NCBI GenBank assembly: GCA_905381055.1
Contig: CAJPUR010000015.1
Coordinates: 19,071 to 83,070 of the forward strand
DNA from: an uncultured Flavobacteriaceae bacterium
GTDB lineage: Bacteria > Bacteroidota > Bacteroidia > Flavobacteriales > Flavobacteriaceae
Reading direction: 5' to 3'
Length of the DNA stretch: 64,000 nucleotides
In this document: piece by piece, positions 53,862 to 61,709 of the stretch
How positions within the stretch are numbered: the first letter of the stretch is position 1
Layout: each line of letters opens with the position of its first letter
The notes under the pieces: model-generated
What the model was told of the DNA's origin: nothing
Databases searched by the model: none
The model's input: only the letters and a program-made list of their open reading frames with translations
Position numbers and translations under genes: made by a program

Positions 53862-55091
53862 ATGAGCAAACTGCATAGAAATATTTTCTTAAACTTATTG
53901 TTGGCATTAAATAGAGTTTTTATAGATAAATTAAGAGCTTCAAAAGTACTTATTAATATTATAGACACTAATTCCAAATGGGGTAAAAGAGATAGAGCAA
54001 TAATTTATGATGCATTTTATTCAATTATTAGATGGAAAAAAAAATTTGAATTTTATTTGAATGAAAAAATTAATTTAAATATCGAAAGTGATATAATCAA
54101 ACTAATTGGAGTTTGGGCAATATTAAATAAATTTAAAATAGATATTCATCCAGAATTATGTGAGTTAAATCAAAAACTAATAATTACTAATTCCAAAAAA
54201 AAAATTATTAAAAATTCAATTATAAATTCAATTCCTAAATGGATAGATAATATAGGTCTAAAAGAATTACCTGATACTTGGAATGAGGAAATGAAATCAT
54301 TAAATAGTAAAGCAAAGGTTTCAATTAGAGTAAACACTCTAAAAATTAGTCGAAAAAAATTACAAGAAATATTGCTTAAAAAGTATTCAATTGTCACTGA
54401 AAAAATATTAAAATATCCTGACGCTCTAATACTAATTAAAAAAAAAAATATTTTAAAAAATTTTTTATTCAATAAAGGATATTTTGAAATTCAAGATGCA
54501 AATTCTCAACTAATTGCCCCTTATTTAGAATGTAAACCTGAAATGACTGTAATTGATGCCTGTGCTGGAGCGGGTGGTAAATCATTACATTTATCAACAA
54601 TAATGAAAAATAAAGGGGAAATTATTGCAATGGATATAAATCCCAATAAATTAAAAGAACTAAAAAAAAGAATGGAAAGAAATAATATTAAAATTATCAA
54701 ACCTAAACTGGTTAAAGATAAAGAAATTTTAAAAAAATATTATTCATTTGCTGACAGAGTAATTATTGATGCTCCATGTTCTGGTATTGGAACCTTAAAA
54801 AGAAATCCTGAGTTAAAATGGAAACTAAAAAAAAACTCCTTTAAAAAGCTTTTGAAAAAGCAAAAAAAAATTATTGATACATATTCAAAATTAGTTAAAG
54901 CAAAAGGTAAGTTAATATACTCTACTTGTTCAATCCTACCATCTGAAAATCATAAACAAATTAGAAAATTTTTAAAAACTAAAAATGGATCTAAATTTGA
55001 ATTAGAGCATGAAATTTTTCACTCTACTATTAATAGTAATTTTGATGGTTTCTATTGTGCTAGATTGTCAAAAAAAATTGTGGATAAATAA
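53862..55091 (+). CDS. RsmB/NOP-family RNA m5C methyltransferase
   Basis: A 409-residue protein likely to methylate C5 of a cytosine in rRNA. An N-terminal helical domain resembling NusB is followed by the Rossmann methyltransferase (TVIDACAGAGGKSLHL for SAM binding, IAMDINPNKLKEL). Both catalytic Cys motifs are present: IIDAPCSGIGTLKRNPE (PC) and IYSTCSILPSENHKQI (TC). The target base is not determined. It lies 60 bases after the sigma partner gene, on the same strand. Confidence 0.9.
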   Translation: MSKLHRNIFLNLLLALNRVFIDKLRASKVLINIIDTNSKWGKRDRAIIYDAFYSIIRWKKKFEFYLNEKINLNIESDIIKLIGVWAILNKFKIDIHPELCELNQKLIITNSKKKIIKNSIINSIPKWIDNIGLKELPDTWNEEMKSLNSKAKVSIRVNTLKISRKKLQEILLKKYSIVTEKILKYPDALILIKKKNILKNFLFNKGYFEIQDANSQLIAPYLECKPEMTVIDACAGAGGKSLHLSTIMKNKGEIIAMDINPNKLKELKKRMERNNIKIIKPKLVKDKEILKKYYSFADRVIIDAPCSGIGTLKRNPELKWKLKKNSFKKLLKKQKKIIDTYSKLVKAKGKLIYSTCSILPSENHKQIRKFLKTKNGSKFELEHEIFHSTINSNFDGFYCARLSKKIVDK

Positions 55092-55179
55092 TTTAAATCT
55101 TCTTAAATCAAGTGATATATTAACTTCTAAATTTTATTTAAAAGATGTATTTTTATTTAAAATTAATTATCTCAAATAA

Positions 55180-58100
55180 ATGATATTTTTTTTTGGAGAT
55201 CCTAAAATTGAAGTTTTCGCAGTTGAAGCCATAAAATCAATATCTAAAGAAAACATAAAAAAATTTAATTGGCTTTTTGAGAAAAAAATCATCTCTAAAG
55301 AGGTGGTTTACGGAAATTTCATTGGTCCAAAAAAAACAATGGTTACTCCATGGAGCACAAATGCAGTTGAAATAACCCAAAATATGGGTATAACTGGGAT
55401 TAAAAGAATTGAGAAATATAGACCTTTTAAAAAAGGTCTATATTTCGATTTTATGCTAATCGAAAAAATCAATGAATTAAATCAAAGCATATTTGAAATT
55501 GATTTCGAACCTGAAAGAAAAATTGATGTTAAAAATATTTTTCAATATAATAAAGATTATGGATTGTCTCTAAGTGATGCAGAAATAAATTACTTAAATT
55601 CAATATCTAAAAAACTAAAACGTCCTTTAACTGATTCTGAAGTTTTTGGTTTTTCTCAAGTTAATTCAGAACATTGCAGACATAAAATATTTAATGGCGA
55701 ATTTATAATTGACAAAATCAAAAAAAAGAAAAGTCTTTTTAGTTTAATAAAAGAAACTTCAAAAAAAAATCCTAACTCAATAATATCAGCTTATAAAGAT
55801 AATGTTGCATTTATTGACGGCCCAGAGATTATTCAATTTGCTCCTAAAAATGGATACACAGCAAGTAACTATGAAAACAAAAAAATTAAAAGTGTAATAT
55901 CTTTAAAAGCTGAGACTCATAATTTTCCTACAACTGTCGAACCATTTAATGGTGCTGCAACTGGAACTGGTGGGGAAATAAGAGATAGATTAGCTGGGGG
56001 AAAAGGTTCAATCCCATTAGCTGGAACAGCAGTTTATATGACTCCATACTCAAGGATTTCAAAAAATAATTTTTGGGAAAAAAAAATTCCTTTAAGAAAT
56101 TGGTTATATCAAACTCCTATTGACATTTTAATTAAAGCTTCTAATGGGGCATCTGATTTTGGAAATAAATTTGGTCAACCACTTATTTCAGGATCAATTT
56201 TAACTTTTGAAAATATAAATAAAGATGAAATAATTGGATTTGATAAAGTCATTATGCAAGCTGGAGGAATTGGATATGGTGTAAAAAATCAATCTAAAAA
56301 AGAAAAACCAAAAAAAGGAGATAAAATTATAATATTGGGTGGAGATAATTATAGAATAGGAATGGGTGGAGCTGCAGTTTCATCATCAAACACTGGATCA
56401 TTCAAAAGTTCTATTGAACTTAATGCAGTTCAAAGATCAAATCCTGAAATGCAAAAGAGAATAGCAAATGCAATAAGATCTCTTGTGGAAACAACAAATA
56501 ATCCAATAATATCAATACATGACCATGGAGCTGGAGGTCACCTAAATTGTTTGACTGAACTAACCGAAGAAACTGGTGGGTATATAGAAATTGACAAACT
56601 ACCTATAGGAGACCCTACTCTTTCGGCAAAGGAGATAATAGGAAACGAATCTCAAGAAAGAATGGGTCTAATTTTATCCCCAAAGGATTCTAAAATTTTA
56701 AAAACTATTGCAAAAAGGGAAAGGGCTCCATATTATGAGGTTGGATATGTTACTGAAGACAATAAATTCACTTTTTTTTCAAAAAAAAGAAATGAGAAAT
56801 CGATTGATCTTATGACAAAATATCTTTTTGGTGGTTCGCCAAGAACAATTATTACAGACAAAACAAAATCATTTGAATTCACAAAAATCGACTATAATTC
56901 AAATTTGATAAACAATTATTTAGAAAAAATTCTAAAGTTAGAAAGTGTAGCTTGCAAAGATTGGCTTACTAATAAGGTTGATAGATGTGTAACTGGAAAA
57001 GTTGCTCAACAACAATGTATTGGTGAACTTCAAATTCCATTGAGTAATTGCGGAGTAATTGCATTGGATTTTGTTGGCAAAAAGGGTATAGCTACCTCAA
57101 TTGGCCATTCACCTATAAGTGGATTAATTGATGCAAAAGCTGGATCAATTAATTCAATTGGTGAAGCCCTTACTAATATCATTTGGGCTCCTTTAAAAAA
57201 TAATATTGAATCTATATCACTATCTGCAAATTGGATGTGGCCGTGTAATAATCCTGGTGAAGATGCTAGATTGTATAATGCTGTTGAAGCATGTTCAAGA
57301 TTTTCATCAGAACTTGGAATAAACATTCCAACTGGAAAAGATTCCTTGTCTATGTTACAAAAATATCCTGATAAAAAAGTAAAGTCCCCGGGAACAGTTA
57401 TAATTAGTGCCTCAGGTGAATGCTCAGATATTAAAAATATTGTTATTCCTGTAGCTAAATTTTCTCAAGGAGATATCTATTATGTTGAAATGTGTAATGA
57501 TAAATTTCATCTTGGGGGATCCTCACTAGGACAAGTACTGGGCCAAATTGGTAAAAATACTCCAACAATAAAAAATTCAAAATACTTTAAAAAAGCTTTT
57601 AATAAAACACAAAAATTAATTAAATCTAAAGTTATAACCTCAGGCCATGATATTGGCTCGGGAGGCTTATTAACTTCGTTATTAGAGTTATGTTTTCCTT
57701 CAAATAATATAGGTCTTAACATTGATTTAAACGATTTTTCAGAAATTGACACCACTGCCATTTTATTTTCTGAAAAATTAGGGTTAATTCTTCAATCAAA
57801 CGAAAATCTTACAGAAATTTATAAAAAAAATAACTTAAAATGTTTTAAAATAGGTTCTGTAACACAAGAACCTATTTTAAATATAAAGAATCAAAATTTT
57901 AAAGTGAATTTATCTATTGAAGAATACAGAAATAAGTGGTTCAATACTTCATTCCTTTTAGATTCAAAACAGAGACCTGAAAAATTTGCATTAGAAAGAA
58001 AAAATAATTTGGGGTCTCAACCACTTAATTTTATTTTCCCTTCAAAATTTAACGGAAAGCAAAAAAATTTTTCTAAGGGAAAAATTAAAGCTGCAATAAT

Positions 58101-58830
58101 AAGAGAAAAAGGAAGTAATTCTGAAAGAGAAATGGCTCATGCAATGTTCATTTCGGGATTTGATGTTAAAGATATTCATATGACAGATCTAATTGAAGGG
58201 AGAGAAAATCTGGAAGATATTAAATTTATTGCTGCAGTTGGAGGTTTTTCAAATTCTGATGTACTGGGTTCTGCAAAAGGATGGGCAGGGGCCTTCAATT
58301 TTAATAAAAAAGCTAAAGAATCATTAGAAAATTTTTTTAAAAGAGAAGACACTCTTTCTTTAGGAGTATGTAATGGATGTCAACTATTTATTAGTCTTGG
58401 ATTGATAAATCCAAACCATGTTAATAAACCAAAAATGTTACATAACAAATCAAGAAAATTTGAATGCATTTTTACTTCAGTTAAAATTCAAAAAAGCTCT
58501 TCAATAATGATGAAAAATTTAGAGGGTTCTGAACTAGGAATATGGGCTGCTCACGGGGAGGGGAATTTTTCTTTTCCATTAAATGAAAATAAATATCAAA
58601 TCCCTGCAAAATACAGTTATGATAAATATCCATCCAATCCAAATGGCTCTGATTATAATACTGCAATGCTATCGAGTAATGACGGAAGACACCTTGTTAT
58701 GATGCCTCATCTAGAAAGATCTACTTTTCCATGGAATTGGGGATATTATCCAGACAATAGAAATTCTGATGAAATTTCTCCATGGATTATTCCTTTTCAA
58801 AATGCATTTAATTGGTTAAATAATAAATAA
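55180..58830 (+). CDS. purL: Phosphoribosylformylglycinamidine synthase
   Basis: Converts FGAR to FGAM with glutamine and ATP, the fourth step of purine synthesis. The 1216-residue large PurL has an N-terminal linker domain, the FGAM synthase core (QVNSEHCRHKIFNG, GTGGEIRDRLAGGKG, PLAGTAVY, SIHDHGAGGHLNC, NESQERMGL) and a C-terminal class I glutamine amidotransferase with the nucleophile in GVCNGCQLFISLGLI and the His/Glu pair in MPHLERSTFPWNWGYY. No separate PurS/PurQ is needed. Complete, slightly shorter than the 1295 residues in E. coli. Confidence 0.97.
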   Translation: MIFFFGDPKIEVFAVEAIKSISKENIKKFNWLFEKKIISKEVVYGNFIGPKKTMVTPWSTNAVEITQNMGITGIKRIEKYRPFKKGLYFDFMLIEKINELNQSIFEIDFEPERKIDVKNIFQYNKDYGLSLSDAEINYLNSISKKLKRPLTDSEVFGFSQVNSEHCRHKIFNGEFIIDKIKKKKSLFSLIKETSKKNPNSIISAYKDNVAFIDGPEIIQFAPKNGYTASNYENKKIKSVISLKAETHNFPTTVEPFNGAATGTGGEIRDRLAGGKGSIPLAGTAVYMTPYSRISKNNFWEKKIPLRNWLYQTPIDILIKASNGASDFGNKFGQPLISGSILTFENINKDEIIGFDKVIMQAGGIGYGVKNQSKKEKPKKGDKIIILGGDNYRIGMGGAAVSSSNTGSFKSSIELNAVQRSNPEMQKRIANAIRSLVETTNNPIISIHDHGAGGHLNCLTELTEETGGYIEIDKLPIGDPTLSAKEIIGNESQERMGLILSPKDSKILKTIAKRERAPYYEVGYVTEDNKFTFFSKKRNEKSIDLMTKYLFGGSPRTIITDKTKSFEFTKIDYNSNLINNYLEKILKLESVACKDWLTNKVDRCVTGKVAQQQCIGELQIPLSNCGVIALDFVGKKGIATSIGHSPISGLIDAKAGSINSIGEALTNIIWAPLKNNIESISLSANWMWPCNNPGEDARLYNAVEACSRFSSELGINIPTGKDSLSMLQKYPDKKVKSPGTVIISASGECSDIKNIVIPVAKFSQGDIYYVEMCNDKFHLGGSSLGQVLGQIGKNTPTIKNSKYFKKAFNKTQKLIKSKVITSGHDIGSGGLLTSLLELCFPSNNIGLNIDLNDFSEIDTTAILFSEKLGLILQSNENLTEIYKKNNLKCFKIGSVTQEPILNIKNQNFKVNLSIEEYRNKWFNTSFLLDSKQRPEKFALERKNNLGSQPLNFIFPSKFNGKQKNFSKGKIKAAIIREKGSNSEREMAHAMFISGFDVKDIHMTDLIEGRENLEDIKFIAAVGGFSNSDVLGSAKGWAGAFNFNKKAKESLENFFKREDTLSLGVCNGCQLFISLGLINPNHVNKPKMLHNKSRKFECIFTSVKIQKSSSIMMKNLEGSELGIWAAHGEGNFSFPLNENKYQIPAKYSYDKYPSNPNGSDYNTAMLSSNDGRHLVMMPHLERSTFPWNWGYYPDNRNSDEISPWIIPFQNAFNWLNNK

Positions 58831-58843
58831 TTTTACTAAGTTT

Positions 58844-58876
58844 AAATAATTTGACTATTTTGTGATCAAATTATTT
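58844..58876. promoter_or_regulatory. Perfect 11-base inverted repeat upstream of the acyl-CoA ligase
   Basis: AAATAATTTGA (58844-58854) and TCAAATTATTT (58866-58876) are exact inverted complements with an 11-base spacer. The right arm ends two bases before the ATG at 58879, so as RNA it could fold over the start codon; as DNA it may be an operator. It is AT-rich, which lowers confidence. Confidence 0.5.
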
Positions 58877-58878
58877 AT

Positions 58879-60645
58879 ATGAAACCAACAAGACTATTTG
58901 ATTTTTTAAATTATCAAAAACAGAATAATCCTCTTGAGAAATGTCTTAATACAAAATATTCAGGTAAATGGAAATCTCTTTCCACTGAAGCTTTTTATGA
59001 AAAAGTCCAGCAATTAACTAGTTCATTATTAAAAATGGGAGTAAAAAAAGGTGATAAAATAGCTCTTATATCCACAAATAATAGAACTGAATGGTGTATA
59101 GTTGATTTAGCAGTATTACAACTTGGAGCTGTAACTGTTCCAATTTATCCTACCATAACTGCTAAAGAATATGAATATATATTAAATCATTCTGAAAGTA
59201 TTTTTTGTTTTATATCTGATGTTGAAATTTTCAATAAATTAAATTCAATACTGAAAAATTCTAAGAAACTTAAAGGAGTATTTTCTTTTGATTCAATTGA
59301 AAATTGTAGATCCCTAAACTCTATTTTAAAAACGGAAATTTCTGGGGTTGAAGAAAAAATAAATCTTATAAAAAAAAATGTTTTACCAAATGACCTTGCA
59401 ACTATAATTTATACTTCTGGGACTACTGGAATTCCTAAAGGAGTAATGCTTACTCATAATAATATTGTTTCAAACGTATTATCAAGTTCAAAAAGACTTC
59501 CACTTGAAATAGGTAGTTCAAAAGCTTTAAGTTTTTTACCCGTATGTCATATTTTTGAAAGAGTAATTTTGTATGTATATTATTTTAATAGTATTGAAAT
59601 TCATTTTGCTGAATCATTAGAAACAATATCAGAAAATTTAAAAGAAGTTAGTCCCAACTTTATGACAGCAGTTCCTAGACTTTTAGAAAAAGTTTATGAC
59701 AAAATATATTCTAAAGGCAGCAGTTTAACTGGTATAAAAAAGAAATTATTTTATTGGGCAGTTGAACTTGGATTAAGATTTAAACCTTATGGAGAAAATG
59801 GTTTTTTATATGAAATAAAACTAAAAATAGCTCGTAAGCTAATTTTTTCTAAATGGAAGGACGCTTTGGGAGGAAATTTACAAGCTATATGTTCTGGAAG
59901 TGCTCCATTACAACCAAGACTTGCAAGAGTTTTTAATGCTGCAGGCATTGTTCTTGCTGAAGGTTATGGTCTAACCGAAACATCTCCTGTTTTGACAGTA
60001 AGCGACATAAGAAATAACGGATTAAAGATAGGGTGTGTTGGAAAACCTATTGAAGGAGTAGAAATTAAAATTGCAGAAGACGGAGAAATTTTGTGTAAAG
60101 GTCCAAATATAATGAAAGGATATTTTAAAGATAAAAAAAAGACATCTGAAGTAATATTAGATGGGTATTTCCATACTGGCGATATTGGTGTTATAGATAA
60201 TGATGGGTTTTTAAAAATAACCGATAGAAAAAAACAACTTTTCAAAACTTCAGGAGGTAAATATATAGCTCCTCAATTATTAGAAAACAAAATGAAACAA
60301 TCTCTTTTCATAGAACAAATTATGGTTGTTGGTGAGGGTGAAAAAATGCCAGCTGCACTTATTCAACCTTCATTTGAATACATAAAAGAATGGTCTACAG
60401 AAAATGGAATTAAAATTGAAAATACTTATGAAAAAGTTTGTCAGAATACTGATTTAATTAATGCAATCCAGACTGAAATTGATTTTCACAATGATGATTT
60501 TAGCCAATGGGAAAAAATTAAAAAATTTAAACTAACTCCTGAGATATGGAATGTTAATGATGGTCACTTAACACCAACTATGAAAGTAAAAAGAAAAGTA
60601 ATTAAAGAAAAATATAAAGTTTTAATTAATGAAATATATTCATAA
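58879..60645 (+). CDS. Long-chain acyl-CoA ligase (AMP-forming)
   Basis: Activates fatty acids to acyl-CoA via an adenylate. The 588-residue protein has the AMP-binding signature IIYTSGTTGIPKGVMLTHNN near residue 180, a second motif FLPVCHIFERVI, the acyl-AMP motif in AEGYGLTETSPVL, GYFHTGDIG and the C-terminal DRKKQLFKTSGGKYIAP with the catalytic Lys later in TPTMKVKRKVI. Length and order fit FAA1/FadD-like bacterial enzymes. No signal peptide. It has an inverted repeat across its start. Confidence 0.92.
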   Translation: MKPTRLFDFLNYQKQNNPLEKCLNTKYSGKWKSLSTEAFYEKVQQLTSSLLKMGVKKGDKIALISTNNRTEWCIVDLAVLQLGAVTVPIYPTITAKEYEYILNHSESIFCFISDVEIFNKLNSILKNSKKLKGVFSFDSIENCRSLNSILKTEISGVEEKINLIKKNVLPNDLATIIYTSGTTGIPKGVMLTHNNIVSNVLSSSKRLPLEIGSSKALSFLPVCHIFERVILYVYYFNSIEIHFAESLETISENLKEVSPNFMTAVPRLLEKVYDKIYSKGSSLTGIKKKLFYWAVELGLRFKPYGENGFLYEIKLKIARKLIFSKWKDALGGNLQAICSGSAPLQPRLARVFNAAGIVLAEGYGLTETSPVLTVSDIRNNGLKIGCVGKPIEGVEIKIAEDGEILCKGPNIMKGYFKDKKKTSEVILDGYFHTGDIGVIDNDGFLKITDRKKQLFKTSGGKYIAPQLLENKMKQSLFIEQIMVVGEGEKMPAALIQPSFEYIKEWSTENGIKIENTYEKVCQNTDLINAIQTEIDFHNDDFSQWEKIKKFKLTPEIWNVNDGHLTPTMKVKRKVIKEKYKVLINEIYS

Positions 60646-60656
60646 AATTATGACTC

Positions 60657-61709
60657 TTAATAATAATTATCAGTTGTAAGGCGATTATATTGACCTCTTC
60701 TATTTCTTCTATATATACTGAAATCAAAAGTTATAAATAACTCAAAAATACTTGGAGAAAACACTGCTGGAGCAGATACTTCAGTAGGTGTTTTTCTAGA
60801 GGGAAAATTGTATAATAAACCAAAATCAAAATTTTCAACAGCTAAACCTAAGGAAACTCCTATGTTAGTAATACTGGATCCATTTAGTCCTTTACCAAAC
60901 TGCTGGCTTAAACCAAATGAAAATTCTCCTAACTGAATGTCTTGAGAAAGATAAATAACATTTGATTCTCCAAATTTAGTAAAAGCTAAATATGTATATA
61001 AATAGGAATAACGTGGTAAAAATCTTCTTTCATATGGATTTAAGTCAAATTCGTATGCTCCTTGAACTGAAACTTGAATTGGTTTTTCAAAAGGCACCTC
61101 TTTATTAAAAGAAGTATTTGGTTTATTTAGATGTTTTAGACTTAAACCAGCTAGAAATTTTTCATTATGCATAATAAAAGCAGCACCTAAATCAAAATAG
61201 CTAGAGGTCGATATTAGAGGAGCTAACGGATCAATTGATTCTTGATTGATGGTCCCAAAAGGAATACCAGGGCCCAATATTTGATCTTCAAAAATTAGAC
61301 TGCTAGGGTCTACCCCAGAAGTACCAAATCCTAAAGTAACTGATGGTAAAAAAAATAAGTTATTGTCAAATTGTAATTTATAAATATAACTAAGATTAGT
61401 GAGGTTAGAACTAAACCCTGTACTTTGATTCTTAAATGAGTTAATATCAAGTCCAATACTAAAATCCAAATTTTCAAATGATAAAGCTCCAAAAAAATAT
61501 TTTTGATCCATTTTATCAAAATCATTTATTTTCATTGAGTTATATAAAACACCAACCTTATTTAAACTATTAAAACCAAAGTAACTTGAATTGGTCTTTT
61601 GAAGAAATTTAGAATTATTTACAATATATTCCTCTTGAGAAAAAGACGATACACTCATTATAGTCATGAGAAATGACAAACAATAAAAATATTTTATTTT
61701 ATTTATCAT
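60657..61709 (-). CDS. PorP/SprF family type IX secretion membrane protein
   Basis: A 350-residue outer-membrane beta-barrel protein of the PorP/SprF family. It has a signal peptide (YCLSFLMTIMSVSSFSQ), then regularly alternating beta strands such as FGALSFENLDFSIGLDINS and the family segment DLGAAFIMHNEKFLAGLSLKHLNKP. Such proteins tether or help export T9SS type B cargo. Its ATG overlaps the stop of the large cargo gene upstream (ATGA), the classical SprB-like/SprF-like pairing, so the pair is co-translated. Confidence 0.9.
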   Translation of the reverse strand: MINKIKYFYCLSFLMTIMSVSSFSQEEYIVNNSKFLQKTNSSYFGFNSLNKVGVLYNSMKINDFDKMDQKYFFGALSFENLDFSIGLDINSFKNQSTGFSSNLTNLSYIYKLQFDNNLFFLPSVTLGFGTSGVDPSSLIFEDQILGPGIPFGTINQESIDPLAPLISTSSYFDLGAAFIMHNEKFLAGLSLKHLNKPNTSFNKEVPFEKPIQVSVQGAYEFDLNPYERRFLPRYSYLYTYLAFTKFGESNVIYLSQDIQLGEFSFGLSQQFGKGLNGSSITNIGVSLGLAVENFDFGLLYNFPSRKTPTEVSAPAVFSPSIFELFITFDFSIYRRNRRGQYNRLTTDNYY

